Shown piece after piece: positions 53,765 through 63,302 of a stretch of 64,000 nt of DNA. The translations under genes were made by a program, and so were the position numbers. Below the pieces are notes generated by a model. That model had not been told where the DNA came from and did no database searches. It saw nothing but the letters and a program-made list of their open reading frames with translations. Numbering within the stretch: the first letter of the stretch is position 1; every line of letters starts with the position of its first letter. Source of the stretch: Actinomycetospora lemnae (GTDB lineage: Bacteria > Actinomycetota > Actinomycetes > Mycobacteriales > Pseudonocardiaceae). The stretch spans positions 310,001 to 374,000 of the forward strand of contig NZ_JAQZAO010000002.1 of assembly GCF_028737315.1 (NCBI RefSeq), given 5' to 3'.

Positions 53765-54673
53765 ATGAGCGCTACGCTGCCCCGCGTGTCCGAGCACGAC
53801 GTCGAGCCCCAGCACGACGTCGAGGTCGAGCCCGACGTCGAGCCGGACGCCGACGCACCCCGACCCCAGGCGATGCTGCTGACCTTCCTCGGCGGCTACC
53901 TGCTCGGCCGCGGCGTGCACGTGGCGACGAGCAGCCTCGTCGACGTCCTCGGCCGCGCCGGCGTCTCCGAGCACGCGACCCGCTCGACGGTGAGCCGCAT
54001 GGCGCGCCGCGACCAGATCCACCGCGTACGCCGCGGGCGGCAGGTCTACGTCGGCCCGACCCCGGCGACCCGCGAGGTCCTGCGCGACGGCGACGCGCGC
54101 ATCTGGCGCACCGACGTCGTCAACACCCACTGGGACGGGTCCTGGACGCTGCTGTCGTTCTCGCTGCCCGACGCCTGGGCCCGCGAGCGGCACCTGCTGC
54201 GGGCGCGCCTGTCGTGGGCCGGGTTCGGGCCCCTGCAGGGCGGGCTGTGGATCGCGCCGGGCGACGTCGACGTCCGGGCGCTCGCCGACGGACTGGGGCT
54301 GGAGGGGAGGCTGCGCGCGTTCGGGGCCCGCGCGCTCGACGGGACCGACGTCGACGCCCTCGTCCGCGACGCCTGGGACCTGCCCGCCCTCGCCGCGCGC
54401 TACCAGGCGTTCCGGGCCCGCTGGGGCGACGCCGCGTCGCGCCCGCACCTGCCCGACCCGCTCGCGGCCCAGCTCGTCCTGCAGACCGACTGGCTGCAGG
54501 CGATCCGCCGCGACCCCCGGCTGCCCCGGCGCCACCTGCCGCCCGACTGGCCCGCCGAGCCCGCCCACGCCCTGTTCCGCGACCTGTACACGACCTTCGA
54601 GCCGGGCGCCCGCACCGGCGCCGCCGCCCTCGACGTCATCCCCGACGAGGAGGCGACCGACCGACCTCCGTGA
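53765..54673 (+). CDS. PaaX family transcriptional regulator
   Basis: Encodes 302 residues from ATG 53765 (or 295 from GTG 53786). A PaaX N-terminal winged helix (LVDVLGRAGVSEHATRSTVSRMARRDQIHRV in part), a Cas2-like middle domain (WTLLSFSLPDAWARERHLLR) and a PaaX C-domain (YQAFRARWGDAASRPHLPDPL) are in order. PaaX represses CoA-dependent aromatic catabolism in other bacteria. A GATGT-N5-ACATC dyad at 53750-53764 abuts the start and may be an operator. The stop codon lies in the 40-bp palindrome. Confidence 0.85.
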   Translation: MSATLPRVSEHDVEPQHDVEVEPDVEPDADAPRPQAMLLTFLGGYLLGRGVHVATSSLVDVLGRAGVSEHATRSTVSRMARRDQIHRVRRGRQVYVGPTPATREVLRDGDARIWRTDVVNTHWDGSWTLLSFSLPDAWARERHLLRARLSWAGFGPLQGGLWIAPGDVDVRALADGLGLEGRLRAFGARALDGTDVDALVRDAWDLPALAARYQAFRARWGDAASRPHLPDPLAAQLVLQTDWLQAIRRDPRLPRRHLPPDWPAEPAHALFRDLYTTFEPGARTGAAALDVIPDEEATDRPP

Positions 54674-54709
54674 GCGGAATTCCGAGCTATAGCTCGGAAT
54701 TCCGCTCAC
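54670..54709. terminator. 40-bp perfect palindrome between convergent paaX and marR genes
   Basis: GTGAGCGGAATTCCGAGCTA is followed immediately by its exact reverse complement, a 20-bp stem without a spacer. The TGA of the PaaX gene (54671-54673) and the TGA of the MarR gene (54706-54708) sit in symmetric positions within the arms. It most likely acts as a two-way terminator. Confidence 0.85.
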
Positions 54710-55155
54710 ATGAGGTTCGTCCGGCAGCGGTTCAGCAGAGTGCGCAGGGCGGCGCGCTCGTCGGAGGCGAGGCCGGTCAGCATGCGCTCCTCGACGTCGG
54801 CGGCGCCGGGCTCGACGCGGGCCAGCAGCGCGCGACCCTCGTCGGAGAGCCCGATGAGCACGCGCCGCCCGTGGGTGGGGTCGGGGGTGCGCGTGATCCA
54901 GTGCCCGCGCTCGAGGGCGGCGAGCAGGTCCCCCATCGCCTGCGGGCTCACGAACGCGTTGCGGGCGAGCTCCGCCCCCGTCTGCCCCTCACGGCGCGCG
55001 AGGACCGTCAGGGCGGTCCACTGCGGGACCGTGACGCCGGTGCTGCGCAGCAGGTCGTCGAGGCGCGCGCGCACCGCCAGCTCGACCTGCTTGACCGCGT
55101 AGAGCAGCGACGGCCCGGACGCCGCCACCCCCGGCTCCGCTCCCGGTGCCGCCAC
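54706..55155 (-). CDS. MarR family transcriptional regulator
   Basis: Encodes 149 residues with the winged-helix core VTVPQWTALTVLARREGQTG, then NAFVSPQAMGDLLAALERGHW and RTPDPTHGRRVLIGLSDEG, the beta-wing. It is divergent from the acyl-CoA ligase across a 79-nt region with a matching inverted repeat, so it probably represses the downstream catabolic operon until an acyl or aromatic ligand binds. The GTG start is at 55155. The ligand is unknown. Confidence 0.9.
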   Translation of the reverse strand: MAAPGAEPGVAASGPSLLYAVKQVELAVRARLDDLLRSTGVTVPQWTALTVLARREGQTGAELARNAFVSPQAMGDLLAALERGHWITRTPDPTHGRRVLIGLSDEGRALLARVEPGAADVEERMLTGLASDERAALRTLLNRCRTNLM

Positions 55156-55199
55156 CGTCGTCCCCCCTCGTCCACTTCCGCTCCCGCGCGACGCGCTCT

Positions 55200-55220
55200 A
55201 GTATCAAGATTCCTGATACT
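55200..55220. promoter_or_regulatory. MarR-type operator
   Basis: AGTATCA and TGATACT form a 7-bp inverted repeat around a 7-nt spacer, between the marR and ligase starts. TAGTAT at its left edge fits a -10 hexamer for the ligase operon, so binding would block transcription. AAGGAG follows 6 nt before the ligase ATG. Confidence 0.7.
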
Positions 55221-55234
55221 TCAAGGAGTGTGCC

Positions 55235-56767
55235 ATGAGCGCGACGCCGCGCGCTGCCCTCGTCCCCGGATTGGGGACGTGGCCGGCTCGCCGGGCCCGG
55301 GCCGCTGCGCACCGCCCGGCGCTGGTCGGTCCCGGCCGGACGCTGACCTACGGCGAGCTCGCGGCGCGCGTCGACCGCCTCGCCGCCGACCTGCGCGCCC
55401 GGGGCGTCGGCGCCGGCGACCGGGTCGCCCAGGTCGGCGTCAACGCCGTCAGCGTGCTCGAGACCTTCTTCGCGGTCTGGCGCCTCGGCGCGATCGTCGT
55501 CCCGCTCAACCACCGTCTCGCCCCCGCCGAGATCGCCTACATGCTCGCCGACTCCGGCGCCGCGCTCCTCGTGGCGGGCGAGGACGCCGCGGCGCTCGTG
55601 GCCGCGGCCGCCCCGCCCTGCCCGGTGACCTGGACCGACGCCGGCTTCGAGGATGTCGCGACCAACGGCCCGACGCTCGACGACGCGCCCGACGTCGGCC
55701 CCGAGAACCCGGCGATCCTCCTCTACACCTCGGGCACCACCGGGCGACCGAAGGCCGCGGTGCTCAGCCACGGCAACCTCACCTGGAACACCGTCAACCA
55801 GCTCGCCGACACCGACGTCGCGAGCACCGACCGCGCCCTGTGCATCGCCCCGCTCTTCCACTGCGTGGGCCTCGGTCAGATCACCCTGCCGACCCTGCTC
55901 AAGGGCGGCTCGGTCGAGCCGCTCCCCCGCTTCGACCCGGGCGCGGTGCTCGCCCGCATCGGCGAGGCCGGCATCACGAGCTTCTCCGCGGTGCCCACGA
56001 TGTTGCAGATGATGGTCGAGGACCCGGGCTGGGAGGCCGCGGAGCTCGGCACGCTGCACACGGTGCTCTACGGCGGCTCGCCGGTGCAGGAACGCGTCGC
56101 CCGCGCCTGGCTCGAGCGCGGCGTGCGCCTGCAACAGGGCTACGGCATGACCGAGGCCTCGCCCGGCGTGTGCATGGTGCCCCGCGAGGGCGACCCCGGC
56201 CGGCCCGTCTCGGTCGGCGTCCCGCACTTCTTCACCGACACCGCGATGCTGCGCGACGGCGTCCGCGACGGGCTGCCCGGCGAGCCCGCCGAGCTCCTCG
56301 TGCGCGGCCCGCACGTCTTCGGCGGCTACTGGGAGCGTCCCGCGGAGTCCGCGGCCGCGTTCGTCGACGGCGACTGGTTCCGCACCGGCGACGTCCTGCG
56401 CGTCGACGACGACGGCTGGGCCGACGTCGTCGACCGGGTCAAGGACGTGATCATCTCCGGCGGGGAGAACATCTACCCCGCCGAGGTCGAGGCCGTGCTC
56501 GTCGCGCGCGACGAGGTCGCCGACGCCGCCGTCGTCGGGGTGCCCGACGAGCGCTGGGGCGAGGTCGGCGCGGCGTACGTGCAGCTCCGGCCGGGTCGGG
56601 CGCTCGACGAGGACGCCCTGCGCGCCCACCTCGAGGCGCACCTGGCCCGCTACAAGATCCCGAAGTACCTGGTCGCCGTCGACGCGCTGCCCCGCAACGC
56701 GACCGGCAAGATCCGCCGTGTGGAGCTGCGGGGACGTGCGGTCCCCGCGGCGGGAGGAGTCCGATGA
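55235..56767 (+). CDS. Acyl-CoA synthetase (AMP-forming)
   Basis: Encodes 510 residues. The AMP-binding motif LLYTSGTTGRPKAAVLSHGN, the GYGMTEASPG motif, the hinge WFRTGDVLRVDDDGWADVVD and the C-terminal catalytic Lys in RNATGKIRRVEL are complete. It activates a carboxylic acid to an acyl-CoA; the acid is unknown. AAGGAG lies 6 nt upstream of the ATG, and a MarR operator overlaps the promoter. The stop overlaps the next gene as ATGA. It is the first gene of a five-gene operon. Confidence 0.92.
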   Translation: MSATPRAALVPGLGTWPARRARAAAHRPALVGPGRTLTYGELAARVDRLAADLRARGVGAGDRVAQVGVNAVSVLETFFAVWRLGAIVVPLNHRLAPAEIAYMLADSGAALLVAGEDAAALVAAAAPPCPVTWTDAGFEDVATNGPTLDDAPDVGPENPAILLYTSGTTGRPKAAVLSHGNLTWNTVNQLADTDVASTDRALCIAPLFHCVGLGQITLPTLLKGGSVEPLPRFDPGAVLARIGEAGITSFSAVPTMLQMMVEDPGWEAAELGTLHTVLYGGSPVQERVARAWLERGVRLQQGYGMTEASPGVCMVPREGDPGRPVSVGVPHFFTDTAMLRDGVRDGLPGEPAELLVRGPHVFGGYWERPAESAAAFVDGDWFRTGDVLRVDDDGWADVVDRVKDVIISGGENIYPAEVEAVLVARDEVADAAVVGVPDERWGEVGAAYVQLRPGRALDEDALRAHLEAHLARYKIPKYLVAVDALPRNATGKIRRVELRGRAVPAAGGVR

Positions 56768-57570
56768 GCACCGCCCCCGAACCGGACGACACCGTGGCGT
56801 CCCTGCTGCCCCGGTCCCTGACGCTCCACCGCGACGGGCCGGTCGCGGTCCTGCGGCTCGCGCGCCCCGCCAAGCGCAACGCGCTCGACGACACCACGGT
56901 GCGCGGCCTCGAGACCTTCTTCACCGCACCGCCCGCCGACGTGCGCGCCGTCGTCCTCGACGCCGAGGGCGACCACTTCTGCGCGGGCCTCGACCTCGCC
57001 GAGCTCGGCGCCACCGACGCCGTCACCGGCGTCGAGCACTCCCGGTTCTGGCACCGCGTCTTCGACCGCATCGAGCACGGGCGCCTGCCGGTCGTCACCG
57101 TGCTCAAGGGCGCCGTCGTCGGCGGCGGGCTGGAGCTCGCCGCGGCCACGCACATCCGGGTCGCCGAGCCCAGCGCCTTCTTCGCGCTGCCCGAGGGCCG
57201 GCACGGGCTGTTCGTCGGCGGCGGCGGGTCGGTGCGCATCCCCAAGCTCATCGGCGTGCCGCGGATGACCGACATGATGCTCACCGGCCGCGTCCTCGAC
57301 GCCGAGGAGGCCCTCGCGCTCGGCGTCGCCACCTACCGCACCGAGCCCGGCGGCGGCTTCGCCCAGGCCCTCGAGCTGGCCCACCGGGTGGCCGCCAACC
57401 CGCCGGTCAGCACGTTCGCCGTGCTCCAGGCCCTGCCCCGGATCGCCGCCGCGCGCGACGAGGAGGGCTACCTCATGGAGGCGCTCATGGCCGCGATCTC
57501 CTCGAGCAGCAGCGAGGCCCAGGACCGCATGACGGCCTTCCTCGCGGGCCGCGCCGGGAAGGTGCGCTAG
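56764..57570 (+). CDS. Enoyl-CoA hydratase/isomerase family protein
   Basis: Encodes 268 residues of the crotonase fold. The oxyanion-hole loops are HFCAGLDLAELG and KGAVVGGGLELAAATHI; the Glu positions of classical hydratase are partly kept (ALPEGRHGLFVGGGGSVRIP). It adds water to, or isomerises, an unsaturated acyl-CoA. The start overlaps the ligase stop (ATGA) and the stop abuts the next ATG with no gap. Exact substrate is unknown. Confidence 0.9.
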   Translation: MSTAPEPDDTVASLLPRSLTLHRDGPVAVLRLARPAKRNALDDTTVRGLETFFTAPPADVRAVVLDAEGDHFCAGLDLAELGATDAVTGVEHSRFWHRVFDRIEHGRLPVVTVLKGAVVGGGLELAAATHIRVAEPSAFFALPEGRHGLFVGGGGSVRIPKLIGVPRMTDMMLTGRVLDAEEALALGVATYRTEPGGGFAQALELAHRVAANPPVSTFAVLQALPRIAAARDEEGYLMEALMAAISSSSSEAQDRMTAFLAGRAGKVR

Positions 57571-59502
57571 ATGGCGCCGATGGGTCAGCCGCCCGAGGGC
57601 ACCGTCACCGCCCGCTTCGTCGCGTACCTCGCGCGCGAGCGCGGGCTGCGGTTCGACGACTACGCCGCCCTGCACCGCTGGTCGGTCACCGACCTCGACG
57701 GCTTCTGGTCCGCGGTCACCGAGTTCTTCGGCGTGCGGTTCCACGACGCCCCGACCGCCGTGCTCGCGCGCCGGGAGATGCCGGGCGCGCAATGGTTCCC
57801 GGGCGCCACGCTGAACTACGCGGAGCAGGCGCTCGCGCACGACGCCGGTATCGATCCCCAGGGTCCGGCTCTCCTCGCCCACTCCCAGACCCGCGACGAC
57901 CAGACCTGGACCTGGGCGGAGCTCCGCGACGCCGTCGCCCGCGCCCGCGCCGGTCTCCAGCGCCTCGGGGTCCGCCGCGGCGACCGGGTCGTCGCCTACG
58001 CCCCGAACATCCCCGAGACGGTCGTCGCGCACCTCGCCGCCGCGAGCCTCGGAGCCGTGTGGGCGTCGTGCGCGCCGGAGTTCGGGGCGCGCAGCGTGGT
58101 CGACCGGTTCGCGCAGATCGAGCCGACCGTCCTGCTCGCCGTCGGCGGCTACGTCTACGGCGACAAGCCGATCGACCGCACCGACGAGGTCGCCGCCGTG
58201 CGCGCCGCCCTGCCGACCGTGCGCCACGTCGTCGAGGTCCCCTACGGCCCGGGCACCGTCCCCGACGCGACGCCGTGGGCCGAGCTCGTCGGCACCCCCG
58301 CCGAGCCCGCCTTCGACCCGGTCCCGTTCGACCACCCGCTGGTCGTGCTCTTCTCCTCGGGCACCACCGGCCCGCCGAAGGCGATCGTCCACGGGCACGG
58401 CGGGATCACCGTCGAGCACCTCAAGAACCACGGCCTCGCCTGGGACGTGCAGCCCGGCGACCGCATGCTCTGGTTCACGACGACGGCCTGGATGATGTGG
58501 AACGCCCTGGTCAGCGGCCTGCTGCACCGTGCGACGCTGATCCTCGTCGACGGGAACCCGCTGCACCCCGACGTGTCCTGGCAGTGGCGCCTGGCCGCCC
58601 GGGCGGGCGCGACGCACTTCGGCGCCTCCCCCGGCTTCCTCATGGCCTGCCGCGGCCAGGGCGTCCACCCCGCGGTCGAGAACGACCTCGGGCCCCTGCG
58701 CCAGGTCTGCGTGGCCGGCAGCCCGCTGCCGCCCGAGGGCTACCGCTGGGTCGCCGAGGAGTTCGGCCCGGACGTGCTGCTGCTCGTCGGCAGCGGCGGC
58801 ACCGACGTCTGCACGGGGATCGTGCAGGGCGGGCCGTGGCAGGAGGTCGTCGAGGGCGAGATCTCCGGCCCGGAGCTCGGGGTCGACGCCGCCGCCTTCG
58901 ACCCGGACGGGAACGAGGTCGTCGGCGAGCGCGGCGAGCTCGTCATCCGGGCGCCGATGCCGTCGATGCCGCTGTGCTTCTGGAACGACCCGGACGGCTC
59001 CCGGCTGCGCGCGGCCTACTTCGACACCTACCCCGGCGTCTGGCGCCACGGCGACTGGGTGCGCTTCGCCCCGTCGGGCTCGGTCGTCGTGTCCGGGCGC
59101 TCGGACGCGACGCTCAACCGGGGCGGCGTGCGGCTCGGGACCGCCGAGTTCTACGCCGTGGTCGAGGAGATGCCCGAGGTCGCCGACAGCCTCGTCGTGC
59201 ACCTCGAGGACCCGGCCGGCGGGCCGGGCGAGCTGCTGCTGTTCCTCGTCCCGGCGCCCGGGTACGTGGTGGACGACGCGCTCGTCGCCAAGGTCCGCGC
59301 CGAGCTGCGCTCCGCCCTCTCGCCGCGCCACGTGCCCGACCGCGTCCACGCCGTCGCGAGCGTGCCGCGGACCCGCACGGGCAAGAAGCTCGAGGTGCCC
59401 GCCAAGCGGATCCTGCTCGGGGCCGACCCGGACGCCGTCGCCTCGCGGGACTCGCTGGCCGACGCCTCGGCGCTGGACGCGTTCGTGGGGCTCGCGCCGT
59501 GA
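57571..59502 (+). CDS. Acetoacetate--CoA ligase-like enzyme
   Basis: Encodes 643 residues, the size of acetoacetyl-CoA synthetase. MPGAQWFPGATLNYAEQAL, LFSSGTTGPPKAIVHGHGG, WFTTTAWMMWNALVSGLL and SGRSDATLNRGGVRLGTAEF are characteristic of AacS, and RTRTGKKLEVPAKRIL holds the C-terminal Lys. It would turn free acetoacetate (or a similar 3-oxoacid) into its CoA ester. It sits in the middle of the operon; its stop overlaps the next gene as GTGA. Confidence 0.88.
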   Translation: MAPMGQPPEGTVTARFVAYLARERGLRFDDYAALHRWSVTDLDGFWSAVTEFFGVRFHDAPTAVLARREMPGAQWFPGATLNYAEQALAHDAGIDPQGPALLAHSQTRDDQTWTWAELRDAVARARAGLQRLGVRRGDRVVAYAPNIPETVVAHLAAASLGAVWASCAPEFGARSVVDRFAQIEPTVLLAVGGYVYGDKPIDRTDEVAAVRAALPTVRHVVEVPYGPGTVPDATPWAELVGTPAEPAFDPVPFDHPLVVLFSSGTTGPPKAIVHGHGGITVEHLKNHGLAWDVQPGDRMLWFTTTAWMMWNALVSGLLHRATLILVDGNPLHPDVSWQWRLAARAGATHFGASPGFLMACRGQGVHPAVENDLGPLRQVCVAGSPLPPEGYRWVAEEFGPDVLLLVGSGGTDVCTGIVQGGPWQEVVEGEISGPELGVDAAAFDPDGNEVVGERGELVIRAPMPSMPLCFWNDPDGSRLRAAYFDTYPGVWRHGDWVRFAPSGSVVVSGRSDATLNRGGVRLGTAEFYAVVEEMPEVADSLVVHLEDPAGGPGELLLFLVPAPGYVVDDALVAKVRAELRSALSPRHVPDRVHAVASVPRTRTGKKLEVPAKRILLGADPDAVASRDSLADASALDAFVGLAP

Positions 59503-60350
59503 GGATCGCGGTGGTCGGGACGGGCGTGATCGGCGGGAGCTGGGCGCGCCTGTTCCTCGCCCACGGCCACGAGGTCGTCGCCACCGACCCGGCGCCGGGG
59601 GCCGAGGAGCGGCTCCCCGACGGCGTGGCCTTCACCCCCGACCCGGCCGAGGCCGTCGCCGGCGCCGACTTCGTCCAGGAGAACGGCCCCGAGCGCCTAG
59701 AGGTCAAGCACGCGCTGCTCGCGACGCTCGACGCCGCGGCGCGCCCCGAGGTCGTCATCGCGAGCAGCTCGTCGATGCTGCGGCCCACCGACCTCGCCCG
59801 CGGGGTGCCCGGCCACCCCGAGCGGGTGCTCGTCGGGCACCCGTTCAACCCGCCGCACCTCGTCCCGCTCGTCGAGGTCGTGCCCGGGGAGGCGACGTCG
59901 GAGGCGGCCGTCGAGGCCGCGATGGCGTTCTACGCGGGCGTCGGCCGCACCCCGCTGCGCCTGCGCGCCGAGCTGCCCGGCCACCTCGCCAACCGGCTCC
60001 AGGCCGCGCTGTGGCGCGAGGCGTACTCGCTGGTCGATCGCGGGGTGGCGACCGTCGCCGACGTCGACACCGCGATCACCGAGGGCCCCGGGCTGCGCTG
60101 GGCCGCCGTCGGACCGATCACCGGCCAGCACCTCTCCGGCGGCGCCGGCGGGCTCGCGCACGTCCTCGAGCACCTCCACCCCGGCACCGAGGCGCTGTGG
60201 GCCGACCTGGGCACCCCGACCATGACCCCCGAGCTCGCCGACCGCCTCGTCACCCAGGTGACCGAGGCCGTCGACGGCACCGACGCCGACACCCTGCTCG
60301 CCCGGCGTGACGCGGTCATCCGCGCCGTCCTGACCGCACGGGAGCACTGA
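59499..60350 (+). CDS. 3-hydroxyacyl-CoA dehydrogenase-family NAD-binding dehydrogenase
   Basis: Encodes 283 residues. The Rossmann motif is VVGTGVIGGSWARLF; SSSMLRPTDLA and HPFNPPHLVPLVEVVPG are the 3HCDH core. The GPGLRWAAVGP stretch resembles carnitine 3-dehydrogenase and gulonate dehydrogenase, members acting on free 3-hydroxyacids. The single C-terminal domain fits these short relatives. The GTG start overlaps the aacS stop, and the stop shares a base with the amidohydrolase ATG. The substrate is a free or CoA-bound 3-hydroxyacid. Confidence 0.85.
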   Translation: MRIAVVGTGVIGGSWARLFLAHGHEVVATDPAPGAEERLPDGVAFTPDPAEAVAGADFVQENGPERLEVKHALLATLDAAARPEVVIASSSSMLRPTDLARGVPGHPERVLVGHPFNPPHLVPLVEVVPGEATSEAAVEAAMAFYAGVGRTPLRLRAELPGHLANRLQAALWREAYSLVDRGVATVADVDTAITEGPGLRWAAVGPITGQHLSGGAGGLAHVLEHLHPGTEALWADLGTPTMTPELADRLVTQVTEAVDGTDADTLLARRDAVIRAVLTAREH

Positions 60351-61225
60351 TGGATCCCGCGATGGACCTCCAGACCCTCACCGCCATCGACGTCCACACC
60401 CACGTGGAGCAGGACGCGCACGGCTGCTTCGCGCTGACCGACGAGCTGCTCGACGCCTCGGCGGCGTACTTCCGCAGCGACCAGGACCGCACGCCCACCG
60501 TCGAGGCGATCGCCGCGCACTACCGCGAGCGGTCGATGGCCGCGGTCGTGTTCACCGTCGACGCCCCCGCGCAGACCGGGCACCCGCCGCTGTCGAGCGA
60601 GGAGATCGTCGAGCGGGCGGCGGCGTTCCCGGACGTGCTCATCCCGTTCGGCTCGGTCGACCCGCACGGCGGGCGGGCGTCGGTGGCGCGGGTGCGCCGG
60701 CTGGTCGAGCAGGGGGCCCGGGGGTTCAAGTTCCACCCGACGCTGCAGGGCTTCGAGCCCAACGACCGTGTCTTCTACCCGCTCTACGAGGCGATCGCCG
60801 AGGCCGGCGTGCCGGCCCTGTTCCACACCGGCCAGACGGGCATCGGCGCGGGCCTGCCCGGCGGCGCCGGGCTCAAGCTGCGGTACTCGGACCCGATGCT
60901 GCTCGACGACGTCGCCGCCGACTTCCCGTCGCTGACCATGATCTTCGCCCACCCGTCGGTGCCGTGGCAGGACGCGGCCATCTCGATCGCCGGCCACAAG
61001 GCCAACGTCTACATCGACCTCTCGGGCTGGTCGCCGAAGTACTTCCCGCCGCAGCTGGTGCGCGCGGCGTCGCGGCAGCTGCGCGAGAAGGTGCTGTTCG
61101 GCTCCGACTTCCCGGTGATCACGCCGGACCGCTGGCTCGCCGCGTTCGCCGACCTGGACATCCCGGACGGCGTGCGCCCGGCGATCCTCAAGGACAACGC
61201 GGCGCGGGTGCTGGGCCTGGCCTGA
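60350..61225 (+). CDS. Amidohydrolase-2 family protein
   Basis: Encodes 291 residues of the amidohydrolase TIM barrel. Metal ligands are in AIDVHTHVEQ (His-x-His), ALFHTGQTGIG, IFAHPSVPWQ and FGSDFPVITPDRWL (Asp). This subgroup includes decarboxylases of aromatic and oxo-acids such as ACMSD and resorcylate decarboxylases. It shares its first base with the preceding stop and is convergent with hisS with zero gap. The reaction is unknown. Confidence 0.85.
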   Translation: MDPAMDLQTLTAIDVHTHVEQDAHGCFALTDELLDASAAYFRSDQDRTPTVEAIAAHYRERSMAAVVFTVDAPAQTGHPPLSSEEIVERAAAFPDVLIPFGSVDPHGGRASVARVRRLVEQGARGFKFHPTLQGFEPNDRVFYPLYEAIAEAGVPALFHTGQTGIGAGLPGGAGLKLRYSDPMLLDDVAADFPSLTMIFAHPSVPWQDAAISIAGHKANVYIDLSGWSPKYFPPQLVRAASRQLREKVLFGSDFPVITPDRWLAAFADLDIPDGVRPAILKDNAARVLGLA

Positions 61226-62500
61226 TCAGCCGTCCTGCAGCGCGCGGTCCACCGCCGCCGCGGCGCCGTCGAGGGCGATCGCGCTCTGGCTGCCGTCGGC
61301 GAGGTCCTTGAGCTGGATCTCGCCGGCCTCGAGGTCGCGGTCGCCGAGCACGAGCGCGTAGCGGGCCCCGGAGCGGTCGGCGGCCTTCATCGCGCCCTTG
61401 AGCCCGCGGTTGCCGTAGGCCAGGTCGGCGCGGATGCCGGCCCGCCGCAGCGCGCCGACGATGCCGACCAGGCGCTCCTTGGCCGCCTCGCCCAGCGGCA
61501 CGCCGAAGACCTCGACGCGGCCCGCGACGTCGTGCCCGGCCTCCTCGGCGCGGCAGGCGAGCAGCGCCCGGTCGACGCCGAGGCCGAACCCGACGCCCGG
61601 GAGCGCCGGCCCGCCGAGCTCGGCCATGAGCCCGTCGTAGCGCCCGCCGCCGCCGATGCCCGACTGCGAGCCCAGACCGTCGTGGACGAACTCGAAGGTC
61701 GTCTTCGTGTAGTAGTCGAGCCCGCGCACCATCCACGGGTTCTCGACGTAGGCGACGCCCAGGTCGTCGAGGTAGCGCTTGACCGCGGCGTGGTGCGCGG
61801 CGGCCTCGTCGGAGAGGTGGTCGACCATGAGCGGCGCGCCCTCGAGCTGCGCGCGGACCTCGGGGCGCTTGTCGTCGAGCACCCGCAGCGGGTTGATGCG
61901 GGCGCGCTCGCGGGTGGGCTCGTCGAGGTCGAGCTTCTCGAGGAAGCGGGTCAGCTCGGCGCGGTACTGCGGGCGGGTCGTGGCGTCGCCGAGGCTCGTG
62001 ATCTCGAGGCGGTAGCCGCGCAGGCCCAGCGCGCGGAAGCCGGCGTCGGCGACGGCGAGGACCTCGGCGTCCAGGGCCGGGTCGTCGACACCGATCGCCT
62101 CGACGCCCACCTGCTGCAGCTGGCGGAACCGCCCGGCCTGGGGGCGCTCGTAGCGGAAGAACGGCCCGGCGTAGCGCAGCTTGACCGGCAGCCCGCCCTT
62201 GTCGAGGCCGTGCTCGATGACCGACCGGACGACGCCCGCGGTGCCCTCGGGGCGCAGGGTCACCGAGCGGCCGCCGCGGTCGTCGAACGAGTACATCTCC
62301 TTGGACACGACGTCGGTCGACTCGCCGACCCCGCGGGCGTAGAGCGCGGTGTCCTCGAAGACGGGCAGCTCGATGTGCGCGTAGCCGGCGCGGTCGGCCT
62401 CGCGGACGAGCGTGTCGCGCACCGTCGTGAACTCGGGCCCGACGTACTCCGGGATGCCCTTGGGCGCGGCGAACCCGCCGGGCGGGACCTGCGCGCTCAC
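61226..62500 (-). CDS. hisS: Histidine--tRNA ligase
   Basis: Encodes 424 residues. Class II motif 2 is in [20 protein letters not shown], and the His-binding [15 protein letters not shown] and [12 protein letters not shown] stretches are complete; the anticodon domain is at the C-terminus. The GTG start at 62500 overlaps the upstream hydrolase stop. Its stop codon directly abuts the amidohydrolase stop (TGATCA), leaving no intergenic base. Confidence 0.97.
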   Translation of the reverse strand: MSAQVPPGGFAAPKGIPEYVGPEFTTVRDTLVREADRAGYAHIELPVFEDTALYARGVGESTDVVSKEMYSFDDRGGRSVTLRPEGTAGVVRSVIEHGLDKGGLPVKLRYAGPFFRYERPQAGRFRQLQQVGVEAIGVDDPALDAEVLAVADAGFRALGLRGYRLEITSLGDATTRPQYRAELTRFLEKLDLDEPTRERARINPLRVLDDKRPEVRAQLEGAPLMVDHLSDEAAAHHAAVKRYLDDLGVAYVENPWMVRGLDYYTKTTFEFVHDGLGSQSGIGGGGRYDGLMAELGGPALPGVGFGLGVDRALLACRAEEAGHDVAGRVEVFGVPLGEAAKERLVGIVGALRRAGIRADLAYGNRGLKGAMKAADRSGARYALVLGDRDLEAGEIQLKDLADGSQSAIALDGAAAAVDRALQDG

Positions 62501-63213
62501 AGGTGCCGTCCGGGCGCGCTCGTCAGGCCCTGCACGAACGGGTTGGAGGTGCGCTCCTGACCGACGGTGGTCATCGGGCCGTGGCCGGGCAGCACCGCGG
62601 TCTCGTCGGGCAGCGAGAGGATCTTGTCGCGCAGCGACGCCATCATCTCCTCGGTGCTCCCGCCGGGCAGGTCGGTGCGCCCGATGCTGCCCTGGAAGAG
62701 CGTGTCGCCGGCCAGCAGGAACGGCTGGCCCTCCTCGGTGGCCGACCGGAACACCACCGAGCCGCGGGTGTGCCCCGGCGTGTGGTCGACGGTCAGGCGC
62801 AGGCCGGCGAGCTCGAGCTCCGCGCCGTCGGCGAGGACCTCCACCGAGCGCGGCTCGCGGAACTCCAGCCCCGGGTACATCGCGGCGATCTGCTGGCCCA
62901 TCGGCCCGACGGAGCCGAGCGGGTCGGCGAGCATGTGCCGGTCCTCGGGGTGGATCCAGGCGGGGATGTCGTCGCCGTCGCAGACGGGCGTGACCGACCA
63001 CATGTGGTCCATGTGCCCGTGCGTGAGCAGCACCGCCACCGGGGTCAGACGGTGGCGCGCGAGCACCTCGCGCAGCCCCTCCTCGGCGTCCTGGCCCGGA
63101 TCGACCACCACGGCGGACTCCCCGGGTCCGGGCGCGACCACGAAGCAGTTGGTCTGGAACACCCCGGCCGCGAAGGCCTCGACCAGCACGTCCTCGTCCT
63201 CCTCGGCTCGCAC
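62497..63213 (-). CDS. Metallo-beta-lactamase-fold hydrolase (glyoxalase II-like)
   Basis: Encodes 238 residues. The zinc motif [13 protein letters not shown] and the later [31 protein letters not shown] and LPGHGPMTT sites are complete, as in glyoxalase II-type enzymes. It corresponds to Rv2581c next to hisS. Substrate is probably a thioester of mycothiol or a related thiol; not proven. The GTG start is at 63213. Confidence 0.9.
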   Translation of the reverse strand: MRAEEDEDVLVEAFAAGVFQTNCFVVAPGPGESAVVVDPGQDAEEGLREVLARHRLTPVAVLLTHGHMDHMWSVTPVCDGDDIPAWIHPEDRHMLADPLGSVGPMGQQIAAMYPGLEFREPRSVEVLADGAELELAGLRLTVDHTPGHTRGSVVFRSATEEGQPFLLAGDTLFQGSIGRTDLPGGSTEEMMASLRDKILSLPDETAVLPGHGPMTTVGQERTSNPFVQGLTSAPGRHL

Positions 63214-63302
63214 GGTGGTGGGATCGGCGACCCGACCAGCCTAGTCGAGACCCTCACGGGGACCGGTCGGCGCGGTTCCTACGATGTCCGCCGTGCCGAC
63301 GA

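Noticed and set aside
54670-54709. GTGAGCGGAATT considered as vector or lac-operator contamination
   Set aside because: The sequence is perfectly symmetric, joins seamlessly with two native stop codons and differs from the lac operator beyond the first bases.
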